From Sulfuritalea sp. (GTDB lineage: Bacteria; Pseudomonadota; Gammaproteobacteria; Burkholderiales; Rhodocyclaceae), in NCBI RefSeq assembly GCF_017302275.1, contig NZ_JAFLDR010000001.1, positions 186,001-250,000 on the forward strand: a stretch of DNA of 64,000 bases. The letters run 5' to 3'. Each line of letters starts with the position of its first letter. Within the stretch, counting starts at the first letter, position 1. The position numbers and the translations under genes were made by a program. Under the pieces are notes generated by a model, which searched no databases, had not been told where the DNA came from, and saw nothing but the letters and a program-made list of their open reading frames with translations. This document shows, piece by piece, positions 58,204 to 64,000 of this stretch.

Positions 58204-58271
58204 TACCTCCAGAGGCAAGATTCCCGCTGGAGGCACTTATTCCCTGCCGGGAACATGCGTCCCTGGCGGGG
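58204..58271 (-). promoter_or_regulatory. ICE two-hairpin leader of the nuclease gene
   Basis: P1: CCCTGCCGGG with CCCTGGCGGGG (58242-58271). P2: TGCCTCC (58229-58235) pairs with GGAGGTA (58204-58210), one G-U. Confidence 0.65.
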
Positions 58272-58286
58272 TTGTAAATGACAGGC

Positions 58287-58438
58287 AGTTGCCTGACTGT
58301 CGCTAATGGCTGTTTGTTTCGAGCGGCCAGCTACCGCCTCTTGATGCTCCTGGTTACCCAGAAGCGACAATCTGGCTTTCCGCAGCACACCGCAACACAC
58401 TTGCGATGCGCTCTGGAAAGCCCGCACCAAAGCGCGGG
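58287..58438 (-). ncRNA. Multi-hairpin ICE RNA element, copy D
   Basis: Stems: GCGG/CCGC around CCAGCTA; CTGG/CCAG; CTTTCC/GGAAAG enclosing a longer inner loop; CCCGC/GCGGG. The motif GCTGTTTGTTTCGAGCGG is almost the same as in copies A and B. Confidence 0.7.
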
Positions 58439-58451
58439 ATAGGTGGATCAC

Positions 58452-58488
58452 GCATCACGCAAACCAAAATATCCGGTTTGCGTGATGC
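58452..58488. terminator. Perfect 14-base inverted repeat between micropeptide 1 and RNA copy D
   Basis: GCATCACGCAAACC / GGTTTGCGTGATGC with a 9-base loop. No T-run on the gene strand. It could end the upstream transcript or bind a protein. Confidence 0.5.
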
Positions 58489-58534
58489 CTGACGATCAAG
58501 GGGTGAGACGCATCTTGACGACAGGTGCCAGTCG

Positions 58535-58618
58535 TCATCGCAGTCCCAACGCGCGAACGATGGGGCGGCTGATGATGAAACCAGAAACGGCACACATCGC
58601 GAGTATCAGAAATATCAT
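58535..58618 (-). CDS. Hydrophobic micropeptide 1 (27 residues)
   Basis: A 27-residue frame starting at ATG 58618 with AAGGAG 8 bases upstream. The first 17 residues are a membrane-spanning helix (MIFLILAMCAVSGFIIS), followed by a short basic tail RPIVRALGLR. The tail and the end of the helix are shared with micropeptide 2 at 58764-58844 (GF-x-ISRPI-x-RALGLR). Two independent frames with the same peptide motif and good ribosome sites argue strongly for real genes. Function unknown; a small inner-membrane protein or toxin-like peptide is possible. Confidence 0.7.
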   Translation of the reverse strand: MIFLILAMCAVSGFIISRPIVRALGLR

Positions 58619-58690
58619 GGCTAGGCTCCTTGTCGGGTTGATGAATGAACCCCACACGAGTTGCCAGGCTTGATGCGCGCCCGTAACAAC

Positions 58691-58736
58691 CCCGCAGGCC
58701 TAAGGACTCTCTTTCGAAAATCTTTAGGCCTGCGGG
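58691..58736. promoter_or_regulatory. Perfect 13-base hairpin between the two micropeptide genes
   Basis: CCCGCAGGCCTAA / TTAGGCCTGCGGG around a 20-base loop. It takes the place of the P1 hairpin upstream of micropeptide 1 and could also end the micropeptide 2 transcript. Confidence 0.6.
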
Positions 58737-58763
58737 ATTCCCACAGGCGAGGTTGGTGCTGGT

Positions 58764-58844
58764 TTAGCGCAGACCCAGCGCCCGAATGATCGGACGACTG
58801 ATGACGAAACCACCAATGCAGCACGCGATAAGAACGAGTTCCAT
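58764..58844 (-). CDS. Hydrophobic micropeptide 2 (26 residues)
   Basis: A 26-residue frame starting at ATG 58844 with AAGGAGA upstream. Sequence: a hydrophobic helix (MELVLIACCIGGFVIS) and the tail RPIIRALGLR, paralogous to micropeptide 1. It has a clear two-hairpin leader that would hide its ribosome site. The conservation of the C-terminal ISRPI-x-RALGLR despite a freely changed N-terminus indicates selection on the peptide. Confidence 0.7.
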   Translation of the reverse strand: MELVLIACCIGGFVISRPIIRALGLR

Positions 58845-58846
58845 GA

Positions 58847-58908
58847 TGTCTCCTTGAAAAAAATGCGGAGACACCAAGCCCCAGGCGGGGAGAGTATCCC
58901 CGCATGGG
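58847..58908 (-). promoter_or_regulatory. ICE two-hairpin leader of micropeptide 2
   Basis: P1: CCCAGGCGGGGA / TCCCCGCATGGG (58879-58908). P2: TGTCTCC (58867-58873) pairs perfectly with the ribosome site GGAGACA (58847-58853), loop 13. Confidence 0.75.
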
Positions 58909-58932
58909 TTTGAATTGCTTCAGAGCGTCGAG

Positions 58933-59292
58933 TTAGAGCACCACTTCAAACCGGGCTTCGGTTTCGGTGGGAGCAACAACTTGCGACTTTTTGACGGCCT
59001 TCTTTCTCTTGGCCGGCTTTTTCGGTTGCACGACTTCCAGCGTCGGCATCGGAATGCCGCGCCGGATAAAGGCAGGTACGTCGTACTTCGACCAGTCCTC
59101 TTCGCCATCGTCATGACTGACAGGCGAGGATGCCGACACGGATCGGTGCCATTCCGGGATCTTTTGCGCGCCGGGCCAATGTTCAGGTGTGGCCACCGGC
59201 GGTGAAAATGCCAGGTGTCCGAACCTGCCAACAGCAAGCACGAAAAGATGTACTGTCCCAATAAGCGATGCAACCAGAAGAACTTTTTCCAT
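58933..59292 (-). CDS. Hypothetical ICE membrane-anchored protein
   Basis: A 119-residue protein with one N-terminal hydrophobic segment (VLLVASLIGTVHLFVLAVG) that is a signal anchor, then an acidic stretch and a Lys-rich C-terminal part (PKKPAKRKKAVKKS). TTGGAGG precedes ATG 59292. It is the first gene of the leftward ICE operon set and faces the acaB-like gene across 290 bases. No family recognised. Confidence 0.7.
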   Translation of the reverse strand: MEKVLLVASLIGTVHLFVLAVGRFGHLAFSPPVATPEHWPGAQKIPEWHRSVSASSPVSHDDGEEDWSKYDVPAFIRRGIPMPTLEVVQPKKPAKRKKAVKKSQVVAPTETEARFEVVL

Positions 59293-59294
59293 GA

Positions 59295-59357
59295 TGCCTC
59301 CAAGTCAAGAATCCTGGAGACACCTGCTCCCATTGCGGGATGGGCATCCCGCAGGGG
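59295..59357 (-). promoter_or_regulatory. ICE two-hairpin leader of the 58933 gene
   Basis: P1: CCCATTGCGGGA / TCCCGCAGGGG (59329-59357). P2: TGTCTCC (59316-59322) pairs with GGAGGCA (59295-59301), one G-U. Confidence 0.7.
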
Positions 59358-59396
59358 TTACAGAGTACCGCCACGCACTGGCATGAACGGCACGTA

Positions 59397-59437
59397 AATG
59401 CTGATTGTTTCCAGCGGCCAGCTACCGCTTCATCGAT
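59397..59437 (-). ncRNA. Partial multi-hairpin ICE RNA element, copy E
   Basis: Only the 3' part of the element is present: the GATTGTTTC motif and the stem AGCGG/CCGCT around loop CCAGCTA. The remaining stems cannot be seen, so this is a remnant or a shortened form. Confidence 0.5.
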
Positions 59438-59582
59438 GGCACTAGGCACAACGAATGTGGAGCCATTTTCACTGAGCCGTTTGTGATTTGCAACCGCCAG
59501 ACGGTGCACTTTTGTGCGCTTTTCGCATTCGATTCTGGCGCCTGGTTTTGTAGCATGAACCTACCTCATCAGGAGTTCATAG

Positions 59583-60221
59583 ATGGCAACCAGGCCGCCC
59601 GCGTTCATTCCATCTGCATCACACGACATCAGTCGGCCCTACTTCACGCAGAAGGTAAGACTTCATTCTCTTCATGCCCAGCAGGTGTTTGATCGAGGAT
59701 TCGAGCTTTGCGCAAATGCAATTTTTTCTCTGTCAGTCGTGTTGCGTGTCATTGGCACTGACGAGCAGGCGCGCGAGGTAGAGACCATTGTTGATGATCG
59801 CCTGGACAAAATGTTCGAAGACATGCGTTCCGAGGTGGCTCGACTTGAAAAGCTGGCCGATGCGCACGGTATCGAGTTTGCCGGCGTCACCTACTCGAAC
59901 CCGAAGGAGCTTGAGGCCAGAATCACCTCTCCTCGTGCAGTCCGCTACATCGGACTCATCCGCGAGTTTGATGGATTGGTTGGCAAATTCGACACCCTTT
60001 GGTTATCGGGTTCGATCCCGGACGGAAACTATTCCAGCAGCCTGTATGAATGGAAGCGCCGCCTCTTGCGAATTGCCGGGGGCTTTCGCGGTCTGGCCAG
60101 TCGAGCGAGCATCGCCGCCCGAAAGAACGCTACCCGTGTGGCGGAGACTGATTCGGCATTCCCGGCCATTGCCGTAACCCCAACGGAAACGGAATCGCCT
60201 GCATCCGTTCTCGCGGTATAG
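59583..60221 (+). CDS. AcaB-family (DUF1845) ICE transcriptional regulator
   Basis: A 212-residue protein whose middle and C-terminal parts match the AcaB/DUF1845 family: TYSNPKELEARITSPRAV, LIREFDGLVGKFDTLWLSG and YEWKRRLLRIAGG. These proteins are encoded near the integrase end of many proteobacterial ICEs and are linked to gene regulation. AGGAG precedes ATG 59583. It leads a rightward operon with the UvrD-like helicase, whose GTG directly follows this stop. It is the best candidate here for a regulator of the leftward ICE genes. Confidence 0.8.
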   Translation: MATRPPAFIPSASHDISRPYFTQKVRLHSLHAQQVFDRGFELCANAIFSLSVVLRVIGTDEQAREVETIVDDRLDKMFEDMRSEVARLEKLADAHGIEFAGVTYSNPKELEARITSPRAVRYIGLIREFDGLVGKFDTLWLSGSIPDGNYSSSLYEWKRRLLRIAGGFRGLASRASIAARKNATRVAETDSAFPAIAVTPTETESPASVLAV

Positions 60222-61934
60222 GTGGACCTGAATCCGCACCAGGAACGTGCGGTTTCCACGGTCGGTCACTGCACTGTCCTTGCATGTCCGGGCTCCGGTA
60301 AAACCCGCGTACTTTCCGAGCGAGCCATTCGGTTGCTTGCATCGCATGACAAGGGGCGCTTGTGCGCCGTCACCTTCACACGAGACGCTGCCGAGGAACT
60401 CAAGGCACGGATCCTTCCCTCCTGTGGTGCCGATGTTGCGCGGCGTCTCGCTGTAGGGACTTTTCACTCCATCGCACTTTCGCAGCTCAAGCGATTACCT
60501 CGTGGCCAGAAGCCCAGGCGCCTGCTGTCTGACGGAGAAAGGATGGCGGTACTGCGTCGCTGCATCGCCCAGCATCCGATCGAAGCCACGTTCGAGGATG
60601 TCGTCAAAAACATCGATAGTGCAAAAGCAAGGATCAGAACGCCAGTCTTTGCGGAACCAGACATCGAGGCGGTCTATACCGCCTACCAGGACACCCTCGC
60701 ATCCGAGGGCGCGATGGACTTCGCGGACATCGTGCTGTTGGCAGTCCAGAAAATCAGCTCCGGCGAGTTGCTGCCACTGCCCGTCCGCTGGCTACTGGTC
60801 GACGAAGCGCAGGATATGGATGAAGTGCAGGTGGCATGGGTAAAAGCACATGGGCTCGCCGGCATCGAAGTCACCCTGGTAGGGGATGATGATCAAAGTC
60901 TGTACGCCTTCCGGCATGCCATGGGGTATGCGGGCCTGATCGAGGTCACCGAATCCCTGGCGTCGACCGAGACAACCCTGCCGCTGAATTACCGCTGCGC
61001 ACCCAACATCCTGGGACATGCCGCAAAGCTGATCACCCACAACAAGGAGCGAGCACCAAAGCGCATAGAGGCGTTCAGGACATCCACCGGCGATATCCAG
61101 ATAGTCAGAGCATCTGACCGCTGGGATGAGGCCGATATTGTGGTGGACCGGATAAGGTTGTTCGGCATCGACTCCGAATGGGGGATTTTCGGGCGAACCA
61201 ATAGCCAGCTGGACCCAATCGAAATTTGCCTCAGCGGATCGGGGATCCCTTACAAGCGTACCGGAGGCAAGAGGATATGGGACCGGAAACTCGGAAGCGC
61301 ATTTCTGGGTATCCAGCGTAGCGTTCTCGACGGCGGCTGGACTGGCGCCGCCAATGCTCTGGCCTTTGCCGGTGTGGCGCCTGCCTACTTGAATTCACGC
61401 GAAGTTCAAGGCGAAGGTGATTGCATGCAGTACCTCACCAGGGTCCTCGAATTGCGTGGCCCCGAAGGCGATTACCACCAGCGAGTGGCTGGATTGCTGG
61501 CCGGTTTCTCGTCATGGACCGAGCAAGCGAGAAAAGGCCGGGTTGAACTGGTGGTGCATGGAGTATCAGCCTGGCTTCTACCTCACTGCAAGAACGATCA
61601 GCACGTTGCCATGCTGAATCGACTGGAGTCATCCGTCGCCAAACTGTCTGGCTCACTGGGGCAGCGCTTGCGGTTCCTCACGACAACCGACAACAAGCAG
61701 AAGTCGGCTGGAATTCATCTGATGACCCTCCATTCCTCCAAGGGGCTTGAGTTCGACAACGTGTGGATCATGGGCACCGAGGACGGAAATCTTCCGCATA
61801 CCGATTCTTCCGAAGAGGAAGAGCGCAGGCTGATGTACGTCGGCATGACTCGCGCCAAGAATCGCTTGATTCTCAGCAGCGCCATGAACGAGGGTTTTGA
61901 GTCGCGATTTCTGGAGGAAGCTGGATTAGTTTGA
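60222..61934 (+). CDS. UvrD/Rep-like SF1 helicase
   Basis: A 570-residue SF1A helicase: Walker A ACPGSGKT near residue 22, Walker B VDEAQD near 195, motif III GDDDQSLYAFR near 220, motif V LMTLHSSKGLEFDNVW near 500 and motif VI MYVGMTRAK near 545. It starts at GTG 60222 directly after the acaB-like stop, indicating coupled translation. ICE helicases of this type likely assist excised-element replication or recombination. Confidence 0.9.
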   Translation: MDLNPHQERAVSTVGHCTVLACPGSGKTRVLSERAIRLLASHDKGRLCAVTFTRDAAEELKARILPSCGADVARRLAVGTFHSIALSQLKRLPRGQKPRRLLSDGERMAVLRRCIAQHPIEATFEDVVKNIDSAKARIRTPVFAEPDIEAVYTAYQDTLASEGAMDFADIVLLAVQKISSGELLPLPVRWLLVDEAQDMDEVQVAWVKAHGLAGIEVTLVGDDDQSLYAFRHAMGYAGLIEVTESLASTETTLPLNYRCAPNILGHAAKLITHNKERAPKRIEAFRTSTGDIQIVRASDRWDEADIVVDRIRLFGIDSEWGIFGRTNSQLDPIEICLSGSGIPYKRTGGKRIWDRKLGSAFLGIQRSVLDGGWTGAANALAFAGVAPAYLNSREVQGEGDCMQYLTRVLELRGPEGDYHQRVAGLLAGFSSWTEQARKGRVELVVHGVSAWLLPHCKNDQHVAMLNRLESSVAKLSGSLGQRLRFLTTTDNKQKSAGIHLMTLHSSKGLEFDNVWIMGTEDGNLPHTDSSEEEERRLMYVGMTRAKNRLILSSAMNEGFESRFLEEAGLV

Positions 61935-62046
61935 AATGCGCCCGGCCTGTGCGCTTTTAGCCATCCGAATTACTGGCGATCTGGCTAATATTTGCTTGAC
62001 TGCAATGCCCACAAAGTTGCGTTCCCAGAGACATCTCGAAACTGAA

Positions 62047-62352
62047 ATGAAAACCTACACATCAGATGAGGCCGCCAAGTTTCTGGCGACAGACGTTTCG
62101 ACCGTTCGAGCCCTAATCGACGACGGCTTCTTGCCAGCAGCGAAGATTGGCCGAGCATGGGTAATGCTCGAATCAGACCTCGTCGACTTTTTGTCGGTAC
62201 GAATCCGAGAGCAAACAGCCGAGCGAATTGAACGCGCCGTTATCACTGACAGGAATCGCAATCAGAGCGAGGTTAGTCAAACTCGCCGCTATCGCGGCCG
62301 GCGAAGACTCCCCGAATTACCAGAGCTTCCCGGCGAGCGTGGTACCGCGTAG
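62047..62352 (+). CDS. Excisionase-like helix-turn-helix DNA-binding protein
   Basis: A 101-residue protein with an N-terminal MerR/AlpA-type excisionase fold (YTSDEAAKFLATDVSTVRAL then KIGRAWVMLESDLVDFL) and a basic C-terminal tail. It is the partner expected beside a tyrosine integrase, biasing the reaction toward excision. Its 3' end overlaps the convergent integrase gene by 36 bases. The ribosome site before ATG 62047 is weak; an antitoxin role is an alternative. Confidence 0.75.
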   Translation: MKTYTSDEAAKFLATDVSTVRALIDDGFLPAAKIGRAWVMLESDLVDFLSVRIREQTAERIERAVITDRNRNQSEVSQTRRYRGRRRLPELPELPGERGTA

Positions 62353-63435
62353 ATTCGCATAACGCATCAACATTCTGGGTGATCGATGTCCGGTGATCTT
62401 CGCAATTTCCAAGTCCGAGAGCGATGTACGTTCAAAAAATCGACTGGTGGCTTCGTGTCGAAGGTCATGGAAATTCAGACCCACAACTTTTGAGTAGTCA
62501 AAAATGCGGGAAAACTGACGTGACAATTTACTCGTGGTTTTTCGTAAAGATTCTTGTGTCGGGACGCCGTCCCACCACGGGAACAGACGTTCATTCGCTT
62601 TCATCCTTTCAAGAACCGGCTGAAGTTTGGCGATAGCCACCGATGAAAGCGGGATCTGTCTCTTGTCGCCATTTTTTGTCTTGTCGAGAAAAATCGTTCG
62701 CTGTGACAAATCGACCTGAGCCACGGAGAGGGTGAACATTTCCCGCAGGCGCATTGCCGTTTCTAGCGCAAGGTCAAAAAGGAGTACCAAGAGCTCCCTG
62801 TCCTTCATTGCCAACGATCGCTCGCGATCATCGCGCTTGTGCCCGGCCATCGCTTGTCGGATTGCGTCTTCTTCAGCTTGAGTCAAACGACGATCCCGTT
62901 CCTGATCTACTTTGGATTTTCGATCAAGCGCGCGAAGAACAGCCCCATCTGCCGCGGTATAGGTTGCGTATCCCTTGGGTAATAGTCGCAACGGATTTGC
63001 TATAAGGTCCCCACGCCGACAAAGCCAGTCCAGCATTCGTGCCAAGGCTCCCACGTGATGCCGAATCGTGGACGGCGAAAGGTTGCGAATCTGTTTCGAT
63101 TCCTTGACGTACTTCTCAGCCCAGGGATAGTCGACCTGCGATAGCAGCACCTTGCCTATCCGCTCATATATGACATCCAGAACCAACTTGTCCGACTCGG
63201 ATATCGATACTCTTTGGATGTAAAGGTGGATGCCAGCGCCAACCGTTGCAGGCTTATCCGCATTCTCTTGAAACTCTGCTGGAACTACCCCTGCATCAAG
63301 TAAGCACTCGAGCCGTGCGACGTACGAATCGCCTTCCTTTTCGTCGGTGAAAGTAAGCGAAATTGGGCGTGACAGCAGTCCTTTGCGCTTGACGACATAT
63401 TCCCAGGAAGAAGCACGGCGGCGCTTTGTAGACAT
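62317..63435 (-). CDS. int: Tyrosine recombinase integrase of the ICE
   Basis: A 372-residue tyrosine recombinase. An N-terminal core-binding domain (about 95-165) is followed by the catalytic domain with Arg in ALETAMRLREMF, Lys in DKTKNGDKRQIPL, HxxR in FHDLRHEA, His in ITGHRSP and the nucleophile Tyr in MLMRYANL. It begins about 160 bases from the 3' end of tRNA-Cys, the probable attachment site. ATG 63435 is preferred to a frame start at 63450; neither has a strong ribosome site. Confidence 0.92.
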   Translation of the reverse strand: MSTKRRRASSWEYVVKRKGLLSRPISLTFTDEKEGDSYVARLECLLDAGVVPAEFQENADKPATVGAGIHLYIQRVSISESDKLVLDVIYERIGKVLLSQVDYPWAEKYVKESKQIRNLSPSTIRHHVGALARMLDWLCRRGDLIANPLRLLPKGYATYTAADGAVLRALDRKSKVDQERDRRLTQAEEDAIRQAMAGHKRDDRERSLAMKDRELLVLLFDLALETAMRLREMFTLSVAQVDLSQRTIFLDKTKNGDKRQIPLSSVAIAKLQPVLERMKANERLFPWWDGVPTQESLRKTTSKLSRQFSRIFDYSKVVGLNFHDLRHEATSRFFERTSLSDLEIAKITGHRSPRMLMRYANLRGTTLAGKLW

Positions 63436-63546
63436 TCGCGTACACGGCAAATTGTATAGTGGACGGGTGGTTTGCCACCTTTCCCGGGTGGCAAGTACCC
63501 CTTTTTACCATGTTTTGCCGCGATAACCAACCCGGTGACGGGCAAC

Positions 63547-63574
63547 AAAAAAGCCCGCAGAAGCGGGCTTTTTT
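63547..63574. terminator. Bidirectional rho-independent terminator
   Basis: AAAAAA-GCCCGC-AGAA-GCGGGC-TTTTTT between the integrase start and tRNA-Cys. It can terminate the tRNA transcript (minus strand) and also transcripts from the other side. Confidence 0.9.
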
Positions 63575-63596
63575 GTCTATATTCAGTAACTTATTT

Positions 63597-63625
63597 TGGA
63601 GGCGCGACCCGGAATCGAACCGAGG
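63597..63625 (-). other. Probable ICE attachment site core in the 3' end of tRNA-Cys
   Basis: Tyrosine integrases usually use the T-arm and acceptor end of a tRNA. The integrase gene lies next to this 3' end. The matching direct repeat at the far end of the element is not found in this window, so the core length is not defined. Confidence 0.45.
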
Positions 63626-63670
63626 TACACGGCTTTGCAGGCCGCTGCATAACCACTCTGCCATCGCGCC
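63597..63670 (-). tRNA. tRNA-Cys (GCA)
   Basis: 74 bases with encoded CCA. The anticodon loop reads CTGCAAA (anticodon GCA), and acceptor arms GGCGCGA and TCGCGCC pair. Its 3' end faces the ICE and is the likely attachment target. It is followed on the same strand by tRNA-Gly upstream and pgsA, the conserved order in many proteobacteria. Confidence 0.96.
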
Positions 63671-63732
63671 GAAACCCTGCGAACAGGGCTATCAAGCTAA
63701 AAGGGGGAAAGCAATGCTTTCCCCCGGGTATC

Positions 63733-63808
63733 TGGAGCGGCAGAAGAGTCTCGAACTCTCGACCTCAACCTTGGCAAGGTTGCGCTCTACCAACTGAGCT
63801 ACTGCCGC
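63733..63808 (-). tRNA. tRNA-Gly (GCC)
   Basis: 76 bases with encoded CCA, anticodon GCC in the loop TTGCCAA; acceptor arms GCGGCAG and CTGCCGC pair. It lies 62 bases upstream of tRNA-Cys and is probably cotranscribed. Confidence 0.96.
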
Positions 63809-63845
63809 AAAACAGCCGCGCATTATAGCCGGCGAAAACATTGTG

Positions 63846-64000
63846 TCAACGACTGCGCGCCGAGATTTCCGGCCATGCCTTGCGCAGGTAATAGGCCATC
63901 GACCAGAGCGTCAGCACCGCCGCAATCCAGAGCGACCACGTGCCCAGAAGTCTCACGTCAAGCGGTCCGATCGACCGATCCCAAAGAAGCAGCGGGATCG
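63846..64000 (-). CDS. pgsA: CDP-diacylglycerol-glycerol-3-phosphate 3-phosphatidyltransferase PgsA (C-terminal part)
   Basis: The 3' end of a gene that continues outside the window; 50 residues and the stop are visible. They read as the last transmembrane helix (TWSLWIAAVLTLWSMAYYLR) and a short cytoplasmic tail, typical of PgsA, which makes phosphatidylglycerol phosphate. The order pgsA-tRNA-Gly-tRNA-Cys supports the assignment. The sequence itself is short, so context carries much of the weight. Confidence 0.75.
   Translation of the reverse strand, partial: IPLLLWDRSIGPLDVRLLGTWSLWIAAVLTLWSMAYYLRKAWPEISARSR

Noticed and set aside
42526-59357. Repeated GC hairpins as a CRISPR array or REP elements
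   Set aside because: They differ in sequence, are kilobases apart and always occur in 5' leaders with a second RBS-pairing arm, which is unlike CRISPR or scattered REP repeats.

Overview
The window looks like a chromosomal segment of a GC-rich betaproteobacterium, perhaps Rhodocyclaceae or a relative. The clue is the order pgsA - tRNA-Gly(GCC) - tRNA-Cys(GCA) at the right edge, plus close resemblance of many products to Cupriavidus-type sulfonate enzymes. The genus cannot be fixed from the sequence alone.

Layout. (1) 1-726: end of an unrecognised gene with a zincin-like HEAAH motif. (2) 768-3025 and 40139-42397: two nearly identical inverted copies of a 2.26-kb segment, each carrying a K+/H+ antiporter gene; they flank everything between. 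(3) 3094-39874: a 37-kb organosulfonate catabolic region. It holds isethionate genes (iseR-iseJ-iseU), sulfoacetate genes (sauS, sauT, sauR-sauU), the common desulfonation step (xsc, pta), a CBS-domain protein, a cytoplasmic sulfite dehydrogenase (soeABC), a TauE-type exporter, an SsuABC-type sulfonate ABC importer, an AccB-AccC-PycB-type biotin-dependent carboxylase, a beta-keto acid cleavage enzyme (BKACE), 3-hydroxybutyrate dehydrogenase, and the biotin genes bioB and bioF. (4) 42560-63435: one end of an integrative conjugative element (ICE) integrated at the 3' end of tRNA-Cys: DarB-like methyltransferase/helicase, RadC, ArdC, Toprim primase, SSB, RecT, RecE-like nuclease, AcaB-family regulator, UvrD-like helicase, excisionase-like protein and tyrosine integrase, with an IS630 insertion. 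No conjugation (tra) genes are visible. (5) 63597-64000: tRNA-Cys, tRNA-Gly and the 3' end of pgsA.

How the genes fit. Isethionate (IseU, IseJ) and sulfoacetate (SauU, SauT, SauS) both converge on sulfoacetaldehyde. Xsc turns this into acetyl phosphate and sulfite, Pta makes acetyl-CoA, and SoeABC oxidises sulfite to sulfate at the quinone pool (or TauE exports an anion). The part I cannot match to a described pathway is the divergent pair of operons at 6.9-17.9 kb. A sulfonate importer plus biotin carboxylase faces BKACE-sauS-sauT. The simplest chemistry joining them is carboxylation of a methyl-ketone sulfonate (acetonesulfonate) to 4-sulfoacetoacetate, then BKACE cleavage with acetyl-CoA to sulfoacetyl-CoA plus acetoacetate, feeding SauS and Xsc. 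bioB and bioF would supply the cofactor. This is inference, but it explains the otherwise odd gene company.

The ICE arm holds a second notable system. Nearly every gene or operon is preceded by a GC-rich hairpin followed by a second hairpin that pairs an upstream anti-Shine-Dalgarno with the ribosome binding site, with compensating changes between copies. Four of these leaders are in turn preceded by a 140-150 nt multi-hairpin element whose stems also covary. Two tandem 26-27 residue hydrophobic micropeptides lie in the same region.
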